Source: Chinchilla lanigera
Lineage: Eukaryota; Chordata; Mammalia; Rodentia; Chinchillidae
Direction of reading: 5' to 3'
Assembly (NCBI RefSeq): GCF_000276665.1
Contig: NW_004955502.1
Coordinates: 4,764,681-4,828,680 of the forward strand
Length of the DNA stretch: 64,000 nucleotides
The position numbers and the translations under genes were made by a program. Positions 11,582 to 21,420 of the stretch are shown here, piece after piece. The number at the start of each line of letters is the position of its first letter. Position 1 is the first letter of the stretch. Below the pieces are notes generated by a model. That model was not told the DNA's origin, ran no database searches, and was given only the letters and a program-made list of their open reading frames with translations.

Positions 11582-13192
11582 ATTCTACCCCTGGCCTCCC
11601 AAAGAATTATGTACATGCCTTTATGCAAAAGGCATTTTAGTCCATCTCAAAGAGTTGCCAGAGTCCTAACAGTTTCAACACTGCCGAAAATTCCAGGTCC
11701 AAAGTTTCCTCTAAGATGTAAGGCAAACTCTTAGCCATGAACTCCTGTACAAATGATAAGTTAAACACTTCCAACATTTAATGGCACAAGATAAACATTT
11801 TCATTCTTAAAGTTACAAACAGGAGGATACAAAGGATTGGGACCAAAGCAAGTCCAAAATCCAGCATTGGAAACATTAAGTCCTGTAGTTCCATCTGCAG
11901 CATCTGAGACAATATGGAAAATATGTGGCAAGTTGTGAGCACCCAAGGGCTTGGGTGACTCTGCCCCTATTGGTAGGAGTTCTCATGGCTTCTCTCTTAG
12001 GTCTAGTTTGCTCTCTCCTTGTAGCTTTCTTAGATAATCCACATTCTGGACTTTTCCAAACTTTTGGGAGCCCCATTTCACCTTTGGCTTCACTTTCATA
12101 TGTTCACACATTGTCTTCTAAGGGGCACACTCCCTGGCCTTCCAAGCCTTCTAAAATTGGGGTTGGAATCTTCTTAATGCACAAATCTTGCATTGCCCAT
12201 GTACCTAAAACCAGTGCTACTTGCAAAGGTCTGCTGCTAGCTGGAGCGGTAGCCAGGCTTTTCTCTCCCCTAGCTGTAGAGGTCCAGTGCCAGGGTCACT
12301 GGGCACTCTAAATCCAATTCTGAGGAACAAAATTTCTATACTGCCATCTTCTTGAACATGGTGCACTGCTGCTTTCTCTTCAAGGCAAAATCTTTCACTT
12401 TTCCAGTTTTGAGGCTGAAAAGGGTGGAGACTTGCTGCTACTTGTGATACTCTCAGTCCATCTTTTATATTTTCCTGTTCCTTCTCAGCAATTGAAATCT
12501 CCTTATCTTGGTAGTTCACAACTTTACTGGAGTGTCCTTTATGGACAAATTCAGAACATTTTAAATCATCCTGCTTGGCTTTTTTCTCTTTATTCTCAAC
12601 AAGATCTGGCCAACAGCCCTCAACAGCAGCTCCTCATCACAAACTCAACATAAAACTGCTCTGAAATTTCTTCTACCAGATTAATTAGTTGTTGCCCTTA
12701 ATCTCAGTCTGAGAAAAAGTCTCTGGACATGAGTAAAATGCAGACAAACTTTCTGTCAACCCATAATGTACACTGTCTGGAGTCTAGCAAGCAATATAGT
12801 CCTTCTTCTTAGCATAAACCTCCCGAGCCTGGTCTTTACCAGTTTTCTGAGATCTGACCAGAATCTCCCATATGGAACAGCCTAAGGTGTTCCAACATTA
12901 CTCTGTCAACATATAAAACACAGTGTCTGGAGTCCAATAGCCAGTGCAGCCTTTCTTTCCAGCAGAAACACCCCAAACTGGTCTTTAATGGCAAGATTTC
13001 TATCAGTCTTTTGGTCTTCTGAGTTATGAACAGAATCTCCCATACAGAACAGCGTAAAGTGATTGAGCTGTACTATTTCAGCTGGCATATCAAAACCTTT
13101 CCAAACTCTTCACATAAGCCATTCCCAAAGGCTCTTGGACCACATGGTCAGGTATACTCACATCTACAACTACACTCCTGGTACCAAATTCT
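11582..13192 (-). mobile_element. MaLR internal region
   Basis: Reverse-strand non-coding internal part of a MaLR element. The diagnostic antisense MST/THE1-type blocks are 'catcttcttgaacatggtgc' near 12345 and 'ctcctggtaccaaattctg' at the boundary with the right LTR. MaLR elements lack a complete pol and depended on ERVL enzymes. Stop codons are frequent in all frames. An imperfect internal tandem repeat lies at 12760-13065. Confidence 0.8.
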
Positions 13193-13640
13193 GTCTTAGT
13201 TACTTTTCTCTCATTGCTGAAACAAAATACCTGACACCCAAAGTTAAAGGAGGAAAGGTTTATTTAGCTCACAGATTGTGGACATTTCAGTCCATAATCA
13301 CTGACTCCAAAGCAAGGTGGTATAGCAGAGGGGCAACAGCTCAAGGTGGTAGAAGGCAGCAAAAGCAACAGTGAGCAAAAAATGTGGAAGAGCAAGCCTG
13401 TCTTCCTCTTTCATATAGTAAGCAGGTTACCTGCACTAGGGTGGGTGTAGCACTCACACCATCTCTGTGCCCCCCTCTGGTACAAGCTCCAGATGTTTAC
13501 AAAGTGAAGACCCTGGCTGCCAGCTGTGCCACTTAGTTAAACATGTAAACTTTTTACGCTGACAAAATGAGTCAATCATTACAACATCCTAGAGCATCAA
13601 CAGTTGCCCTAGGGCATTTCCTCTAAACCTTAGGATATAG
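13193..13640 (-). mobile_element. MaLR LTR (5' LTR side of reverse provirus)
   Basis: Begins TGTCTTAGTTACTTTTCTC directly after the internal boundary. It has the antisense 'ggaggaaaggtttatttagc' and 'ttcagtccataatcactgac' blocks and ends with catt/acaaca then the same 'ctctaaaccttaggatatag' flank as the LTR at 10672-11115. Its right half differs from the left LTR of the same block, so the cluster is a composite rather than one clean provirus. Confidence 0.8.
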
Positions 13641-14035
13641 AACTATTTCTATCAGTCTTCTGGTCTTCTAAATTTAAGCTTCTAAATATTTCAGGTAGAA
13701 ACAATAACTCAATCATAATGGCATTGTATAGTGACTTTGCGAAAGAGATACTAAGGATGGCAATGCAGAGAAATGGAGAGAAATTAGGTGTAGGCAATAC
13801 TTTATTTTTATTAAAAAAGAGAATTAAAAAAACAGTAAAAATGATATATAATTTCAAAACGAGATGATAGGAAATTAACAATGGTTATTACATTGCATAT
13901 TGTTATCTTCAAAGTACTTGCTCAGATTACCAGATACAGGCATGCAAAATTGATCAGACACTATAAGCACTAACTGTTCCTTTCAATGAACTAATAGAAA
14001 TTAGTAGTACAATTATCTTAGATATCTTGTGTGTG

Positions 14036-14110
14036 TGTATATATATACTATATTGTACATATATAATATATATATTTATATCATATATGTTATATATGTA
14101 TGCATATATT
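14036..14110. repeat. AT-rich simple repeat in L1 3' UTR
   Basis: TG then TA alternating tract (tgtgtgtgtatatatatac...) within the L1 3' UTR. Confidence 0.85.
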
Positions 14111-15854
14111 TTTTCCCCTTCTGTAGTTTCTCCTTTTGCCCACTCCAGTTCTTTCCTTTTGAGAAGTTTATTTCCTTTCCAAATACATATTGTACCTTTT
14201 GGATCACTTTTACTCTTTCAATTTCTTGTACTGGGGAAACAAGATGTTTACACATGTGAGTCAGAGTTACTTCACTTGTGATTATGGTCTCCAGTTGCAT
14301 CCATTCGCCTATTATAGCCTCGAGTTAATTTTTTGTAGCTAATACTCCAATGAATAAAAATGCCACATTTTTAATCCATTCATCAGTTGATGAACATTTT
14401 GGTTGTTTCCAAGATTTAGCTATGAAAAATTGCACTTCTATAAACATGGATGCATTATATCACTGTGGTATGATGTTTTTAATTCTTCTGGGAAAATGCC
14501 CAGAAAGGGAATAGCTGGATTGAATGGGATCTGTAATCCTTCTTTTTTGAGGAAACTCCACATTGATTTCCATAGGGACTGTGCCAGTCTACACTCCCAT
14601 CAGCATTGGAGAAGTGTTCCTTTTTCCCCACAGCCCCTCCAGCATTTGTTATTGGTTGCTTTCTTGATGATAGTCATTCTGTCCAGGTGACACAGAATCT
14701 CAGTTTTATCTTAATGTGCATTTCTCAAATAACCAATGATGTTAAACAGTTTTTCATCTATTTCTTTGCCATTTGTATTTCTTTATCTGAGAAGTGTATA
14801 TTTATCTCAGATGCTTATTTTTGGATTGGGTCTTTGAATTTTGGTGCCTGATTTACTTAATTTCTTTATGTGTTCTAGATAGAAGTCCTTTGTCTGAGGG
14901 ACAGTTGGCTAAATTTTTTGATGTGAAAAAAATTTTAATAGGATGAGATCCCAATTGTTGATTTTTAAAAATATTTCTCATGCAGTTTGGTGTTTAGTCA
15001 TGAACTCTCTGCCTACCCCCATGACTTCAATATTGCTACCTATTTTCTCTTCCAGTAGATTTAGTGTTTCTGTTGTAATATTTAGATCTGTGATCCATTA
15101 TGACATTAGTGTAGTGTATGGTGATAGACATGGATCTAGTTTTAGTCTTCAGCATGTGGAAGGCCAGTTTTTCCAGCACCATTTATCAAAAAGGCTATTG
15201 TTCTCCCAGTAAACATGTTTGGCTCCTTTGTCAAAGATAAAGAGTTTGATTATGTTTGTGGCTGTGTCTGCATTTTCTAATCTGTTCCATCAATCCTCAG
15301 GTCTTTTTTTTTTTCTGATTTTAGCACAGTAGCTTTGTAGTGTAATTTCAAGTCATAGAATATAGTGTAGTGTAATTTCAAAAATGTAGTGTAATTTCAA
15401 GTCAGGCCTCTTGCCTTGCCTTTGTTGCCCATGATTGCCTTTGCTATTCTGTGTCTTTTTTGGTTCCAGATGGAGTTTAGGAATGTTTTCTCTAGATCTA
15501 TGAGGTATGCTAATGGTATTTTGATAGGGATTGCATTAAATCTTTGTAATAGTTTTGGGATTATGGCCATTTTCACAATGTTGGTTCTTCCTATCCATGA
15601 GCAAGGAATATATTTCCATTTTCAGAAATCCTCTTTGAGCTCTTTTTTCAGAGTACTGTTATTTTCACTGCATAGTTCTTTTGCTTCTTTTGTTAGATTG
15701 ATTCCTAATTATTTCATTTTTTTAGATGCTATTGTAAAGGGTGTGGTTTCCCTAATTCCTCTCTCAGTGAGTTTGTTGTTTGTGTACAGGAATGCTATGA
15801 ATTTTTGAGTATTGACTTTGTATCTAGCTCTGTCACTCAATTTGGTTCTTAAAT

Positions 15855-16070
15855 CTAGAAGTCTTTCAGTAGAGTTTTTTGGAAATAAAGTGCAAATAAT
15901 GATAATTGCACTTCTTTCTTTCCTATCCTTATTTCTTTTATTTTTCTCTCTTGTCTAATTGCTCTGCATATTGTTTTCAGAATTATATTGAATAGGAATG
16001 ATGTTAGTGGACATCTTTGGCTTGTTCCCGATTTTTGAGTGAAATCTTTCAGGTTTTGTCCATTTAGCAT
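15855..16070 (-). pseudogene. L1 ORF2 reverse-transcriptase remnant
   Basis: A 71-codon open frame, part of the RT palm of L1 ORF2. It contains a QRCPLTSFLFNIILKTICRA segment, the L1 counterpart of the conserved QGCPLSP..FN motif, then IRQERKIKEI and a VQLSLFA stretch. In active L1s the residues after LFA are the DD of the F/YADD catalytic box. Here the frame reads FALYFQ, so the aspartates are lost. Upstream ORF2 domains are absent and stops surround it. It encodes no working enzyme. I am confident of the family, less so of the exact cause of the DD loss (indel or substitutions). Confidence 0.85.
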
Positions 16071-17022
16071 GATATTGGCTGTTGTTTTGTCAGAGATGGA
16101 TTTTATCAGATTGAGGTAAAGATATCTATTCCAATTTTCTGTATGTTTCTTTTTTTTTTTTTATCATGAATGAGTGTTAGACTTGGTCAAAAGATTTCTC
16201 TGCATCTATTGAGATGACCAATCATGAATTTTGTCAGACATGATTCTTGTGGGCTTTCCTTTAGAGGTGATCTCTTTCTCTAACTGCTTTTATTATTCTT
16301 TTCTTATGCTGGATGTTTGGGTTCTTTATTGTATGTCTGGGTGTAGATTCATTTTGTTCATGATTAATTGGAGTTCTATATGCCTCACTTACTCTATGTC
16401 AGGTTCTTTTCCCATGCTTGGAAAATTTTCTGCTATTACTTTTGCAAATAGTCTTTTTATGTGATTTGTGTTGACTCCTGATGTTTTGTTGACACCTATG
16501 AGTCTTATATTGTTCTTTGCATCATCTTGCAGTTTGAATTGTTATTTCCTGGTTACTTGTTATTTTTAAGAGATTTTTCCTTTTGTGGTCACTAGCTGCC
16601 ATCCTGTCTTCAAGGTCTGAAAGTCTATCTTAAGCTTTGTTCAAGTGAGTTTGCCAACTTTCAATTGAATTTTTAATTTGCTTGATATCTCTTTGAATAT
16701 GTTTTGTACATTCTAATTCTTTCTGATATTGTTCATTCAAAGTTTCTATCATTTTCCTAGGCTTCTCCTTTTTTAAAATCTATTTTTTCTTTAGATATGC
16801 TGAGCAATTCTTTCATTATGTTGTCACTTCCTCTTACTTGAGAGATTATTTCTAATTTGATATCTTCCATAGCTTCATGGAGTTGTTTCTTTACTTCAGT
16901 TGCTATCCTTTCAAAAATCTTTGGTGTGCAACTTCCAATTTATTCTATGTCAGTATCTCCTGGACTTGTTCTGTGTGGGCTGGAGGTCTTAGATTGCATT
17001 TTTCTGCTTCACCTTGATTAAC

Positions 17023-17117
17023 CTTTTTTTTTTTTTTTTTTTGTACTGGGAGTTGAATTCAAGACTTTGTGCTTGCCAGATAGGTGCTTATGCCACTGAG
17101 CTATATCCCCATCCCAC
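17023..17117 (-). mobile_element. ID SINE, reverse
   Basis: Poly-T start, then reverse ID: 'gtactgggagttgaattcaa', 'gtgcttgccagataggtg', 'ccactgagctatatcccc'. Flanked by ttcaccttgat (17008-17018) and ttcatcttgat (17121-17131), an imperfect target duplication. It interrupts the L1 5' region. Confidence 0.92.
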
Positions 17118-17796
17118 TCCTTCATCTTGATATTTTCTATTGAAAATTTTTTTTTGTTTTCTGTGATGAATCTTGTGAGTTATGGTAGCAGCTATCTATA
17201 TTACTACTATCAAGGCCTCTCTAGGAAATGTTTGTTTTTCAGGGATTTGTTCTATGTGTATGAGATTCTTGGTTTGTGTCTGTCCCAAGATCCTACTTTC
17301 CCAACTAATTGAGAGTGAGTTATTAGTTTCTGTTTGGCATAGGCCCCAGTCTTTTCATGTAGGGCTGTGGTCAGGTTATTACCCCAGAACTTCCCAATAT
17401 TGTTACATGAGGGAAAACAACTGTTTACAACATATATGACATCCTAGATACAGTAGTATGATTAGCAATAATTATAGCATCAAGTACAATTTCAAAATTG
17501 GTGAAGTGTGGTAACTATTGATTTTGAACGTTAGTCCATAGGAGCAAAGTTTATAGTTATATAACAGAACCAACCATAAGTTAGGAGTTGGTATGCAAAG
17601 ATTTTGCCCTTGTTAGAGTGTATTTAACCTGGGTTCCTCTGGATGAGCAGGTTACCAATTCCTGGGCACTTTCTCTGTTGGCTGCCTATTCTGCAGTGTA
17701 GGGGATGGGCCAGGCACCTGTTTTTCTGCAGGTCAAGGTTCCCACAATGGTGGAGAGGTGATGGGTGGGGTTTTAACCTTCTGAAGTGCTTCTGAT

Positions 17797-17949
17797 GTGC
17801 TCACTGATGGCAAATAAACATAAGAAAAATGTGTTCAACATCACTGGTCATTGAAGAGATGTAAATTAAAACAATGAGAGTGTATTTCAATCCAGAAAGA
17901 ATGGCCAGAAAGATAAGTACTTATCCAGAAAGATAAGTGCTCACTGATG
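17797..17949 (+). repeat. Inserted L1 snippet flanked by 13-bp direct repeats
   Basis: gtgctcactgatg occurs at 17797-17809 and again at 17937-17949. Between them is a sense-strand L1 ORF2-end fragment, followed by a short duplicated ccagaaagataag motif. Bases 17807-17907 are a perfect reverse complement of 19054-19154. No poly-A tail is present. Confidence 0.9.
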
Positions 17950-18200
17950 TTCTCTAGACTGCAAAGATGGGATGGGTGGGGTCTCTCACCTCCTGCATGG
18001 CTGGTTGAGACTCCTGTGATGGCAGGCAGCAATACTTTTCTCAACTAGATGATCAACCATTGCCTAAACTAGAACTAATAACAATTTCTTTTTACATATT
18101 ATTTTATTAAGCTACTTTGGTTTGCCCTTTTGAACTCTTACAATAGTAATAGTCCTAATTGATATAGAATCACTAGATTTTTTGTACCAGGAATTTCAGC
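17950..18200. other. Probable L1 5'-UTR remainder or flank
   Basis: Resumes the kind of sequence seen before the snippet (gatgggtggggtctctcacc), so it may be the outer 5' UTR of copy A. The right part is AT-rich and unassigned. Confidence 0.35.
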
Positions 18201-20215
18201 CATACGTTCAAAGAGAACATCTTTTTTTTTACAATCTATTTGAAAAAAATGGCACACAGTTAAAATATTTTAACTCACTCCCTTCTGCAATATTGTATTT
18301 ATTTATTTATTTTTATTAAATTTATTGGCACAGTTTAGATGTACATAATGATCATATTCATCATAGGGAATTTGTACCTCCATGTGATATATCTTGGTTT
18401 CTATTTTTTCCCCAATCACCTCCAGTCTTTTCAACCACTTTTCCCCTCCTTATTTACAAAGTTTTGTATCCATTTTCTTTCTTTTATCATTTTTTCTTTT
18501 CTTTCCTTCCCCCTTGACCACTCCCTAATTTTGTTTCTTTTGAATCATTTCTTCCTATTTCACAATACCTATTAACACTTAGGTCCTTATTTACACTTAA
18601 GGTTTCTCACACTAGAGAAAGAATGTGAAATTTACATATGTGAACGATTTATTTCACTTGTGTATGGTCTCAAGGTGCATCCATTTAGTAGATATGTCTC
18701 AAGTTTATCCTTCTTGATGGTTGAGTAGAACTTCATTGTATTAAAAAACATCTTTTTTATCCATTCCTCTGTTGATGGGCATTTGGTTTGTTTCCATGGT
18801 TTAGCTATTCCAAACTATGCTGCTATAATCATGGATGGGCATGCATTCTTGTGGTATGATGTTTGTAATTCTGGGAAGATCCCTGGAAGGGGAATAGCTG
18901 GGTCAAAAGATGCCTTTAATCCTAGTTTTTTGGGGAATCTCCACACTGACTTCCACAGTGGTTACACCAGCCTAAACACCCATGAACAGTGCAAAAGTAT
19001 TCCCTTTTCCCCACAGCCCCTCCAGCATTAGTTATTGGTTGACTTTTTGATAATGGCCATTCTTTCTGGATTGAAATACACTCTCATTGTTTTAATTTAC
19101 ATCTCTTCAATGACCAGTGATGTTGAACACATTTTTCTTATGTTTATTTGCCATTTGCATTTCTTCCTCATGTGTATTCCTGATGTTCCTTCATAATCCT
19201 TCATAATCCATTCTACCAATATATTTCTTTGATTGATGGATTGAGAGCATTTACACTGATAGTTATAACTCATATGTATTAGGTTAACCTTCTCATATTA
19301 TTTGCCTGTTGTTGGTACCCTGTCTTTCCTCTCTTTTTAACTGCCTTGCCTGGTGGCTTTTTTCTATTGGTGTTATTGGAAATGTGGCCCTCTTTATTTC
19401 TTTCTAAAATATCCTTCAGAGCATTTTGGAGAGCTGGTTTGATGGTCATTAATTTCTTCTGTTGGTATTTGTCATGGACATATATTATTTCTCCATTGAT
19501 TTTGAAAGATACTGCAGGGTACATCAATATGGGATCAAGGTTGTTTTCTTTTAGAGTTTGATACTTCACTCTGTGCTCTCCTCAATTTGATGGTTTGTGT
19601 TCAGAAATATGCTGTGATTCTGATAGGTTTTCCTTCATAGATGAGTTTTTTCTTCTCTCTAACTACTTTTAATATTTTGCTCTTGGGCTGAATTTCTGGA
19701 ATCTTTGTTATATGCCTTGGTGTAGATTTACTTTGGTCATGGTTATTTAAAGTTCTATATGCCTCAGTTATTTGTATGTCAAATTCTTATTCATGTTTGG
19801 GAAATTTTCTGGCATTACTTCTTTGAAGAGTTTTTTTTATGGCATTTGCACTGTCTCCAGTTTTTTCATTGACTCCAATCTGTTTTATGTTATTCTTCTT
19901 TGCTTTATCTTGCAGCTCTTGGATTGATTTTTCATGCTCCCTTCCTGTATTTATGTCTTTGTTTTGTGGTGGTTAACTGCAATCCTGTCTTCTAGACTTA
20001 ATGTTCTATCTTTGATTTTGTTCAATCCATTGTGTATACTTTCAATGGAATTTTTAATGTCTTGATATATGTTTAGATCTGTTTCCCAGATTCTATTTCT
20101 TTCCTATGTTGAACATTCATGGTTTCTATCATTTTCTTAAGCTTCTTCTGTGTATGTACACTCTAGATTTGTTGGGCATGTCTTTCAGTTTGATTGCCAA
20201 TTTCTTTTTTATTTT
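18200..20215 (-). mobile_element. Half-L1 copy B, 3' half
   Basis: Minus-strand L1 whose order, read from the right, is ORF1 (20215-19280), a short spacer, then only the last part of ORF2 and the 3' UTR (19190-18200). Nearly all of ORF2, including endonuclease and RT, is absent. This is the layout of HAL1-type (ORF1-only) elements. Its 5' half continues at 21420-23650 beyond a nested younger L1. Confidence 0.8.
19279..19569 (-). pseudogene. L1 ORF1p C-terminal domain
   Basis: A 96-codon open frame matching the C-terminal domain of L1 ORF1 protein, the nucleic-acid chaperone that packages L1 RNA. Visible landmarks are LKENNLDPILMYPA, then a SFKINGEIIYVHDKYQ segment and a helix-like TIKPALQNALKDILERN end, in the same order as mammalian ORF1p. 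Upstream frames 19570-20200 continue ORF1 (for example a TPRHI-like block) but are broken by stops and at least one frameshift at the left edge of this frame. ORF1p is normally about 340 residues; only the end remains open. It keeps the best reading frame among the L1s here. Confidence 0.85.
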
Positions 20216-21420
20216 AAAGAGAAAAAAATAACAAACTAACAACAGCAAAGACAAAACAATACAAAAACAATGCAGGTTTTCAAAACAAAATGATAGGAAT
20301 TAAAAATGTTTATTATATTATATATTGTTTTCTTTAAGGAAGTTGCTCAGATTACTGAATGTAAGAATGCAAGATGAAACAATTAAGGAGAATAAAAAGT
20401 AAAAAAAAAATAGAAATAATGCAGAGCTTCACTAAACAGATTAATAGGAATTCAACAATAGTTGTTATATTACATATTGTTGTCTTCAAATTAGTTTTTC
20501 AGATTTCCAGATGTAAGCATGGAAATTGGTCAAGAAAAAAAATTAAGCAATAACTGTTCCTTTCAATAAACCAATAGATGTTGAGGTAAAATTATCCCAG
20601 CTATTCTGGGATATGTATTCCCTTCTTTCTTTCTTTTTTCCTTTCCCTCATCCTGGTTGTTCCTTCCCTTTGAGCAATGTCTTTCCCTTTCACAATGTCT
20701 ATTGTGCCTTTTGAGTTTTATTTACTCTTTTAGGTTCTTACACTGGGGAGACAATATGATGTTTACACATGTGGGTCTGATTTATTTCACTTATGAGTAT
20801 AGTCTCTAGTTGCATCTATTTACCTGTAAAAGCCTCAAGTTTATCTTTTTTATAGCTTAGTAATACTCCATTGTATAAAAATACCACATCTTTTTTATCC
20901 ATTCCTCTGTTGCTGGGCATTTGGTTTGTTTCCAAGATTTATTTATGACAAATTGCACTACTATAACATGGGTGCACATATATCACTGTGGTGTGATGTT
21001 TTCAGTTTTTCTGGAAAAATACCCAAAAGGGGAATAGCTGGGGTAAGTGGGACTGCTAATCCTAGTTTTGTGAGGAATCTCCACACTGATTTCCAGTGGT
21101 TTCCCCAACCTACACTCCCGTCAGGAGTGGAGAAGTGTTCTTTTTCCCAACATCTCCTCCAGCATTTGTTATTGGTTGATTTCTTGATGATAACCATTCT
21201 TTCTGGGGTGAGATGGAATTTCAGTGTTGTTTTAATTTGCATTTCTGGAGTGGCCAATGCTGTTGAACATTTTTTCATATATTTGTTTGTCATTTGTATT
21301 TCTTCATTTGAGAAATATATATTTATCTCAGATGCCCATTTTTGGATTGGGCCTTTTTCCATCAGACAAAGAACTATCTAGAACATATAAAGAATTAAAA
21401 AAATCAGGCCCCAAAATTCA
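20216..21420 (-). mobile_element. Nested, 5'-truncated L1 (copy C) with inverted tip
   Basis: Minus-strand L1 3' end: A-rich tail at left, a 3' UTR with a repeated unit (20262-20400 and 20401-20600), then antisense ORF2 end (for example 'ccattcctctgttgctgggc'). At about 21356 the strand switches: 21360-21418 is sense ORF2 ('agacaaagaactatctagaa'). This is the 5'-inversion signature produced by twin priming. The copy sits inside half-L1 B. The longest frame (20961-21362 minus, 133 codons) is the ORF2 C-terminal end and lacks RT or endonuclease. Confidence 0.8.
20262..20600 (-). repeat. Duplicated L1 3'-UTR unit
   Basis: Two diverged copies in tandem, each containing a 'gataggaatt...tatattgtt..cttcaa' core. 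The same unit occurs singly at 13860-13990 and, on the opposite strand, at 51300-51440. Confidence 0.7.

Larger units (their letters stand above)
13800..17796 (-). mobile_element. Internally deleted L1 (half-L1-like copy A)
   Basis: Minus-strand L1, read right to left: 5' UTR (about 17796-16930), part of ORF1 (16930-16240), an abrupt junction near 16235, then the ORF2 reverse-transcriptase region to the ORF2 end (16230-14330), the 3' UTR and an A-rich tail near 13800. The endonuclease, the N-terminal part of RT and the ORF1 C-terminal domain are missing. The RT fragment is decayed (see separate entry). A reverse ID SINE is inserted at 17023-17117. The plus-strand landmark is 'cattcatcagttgatgaaca' at 14378, the antisense ORF2 end. 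Confidence 0.85.

Noticed and set aside
11925..12311. 128-codon frame with a hydrophobic stretch, resembling a membrane segment
   Set aside because: It lies on the antisense side of the MaLR internal region, which is non-coding.
20926..21381. 151-codon plus-strand frame
   Set aside because: Shadow of the antisense L1 ORF2 end on the minus strand.
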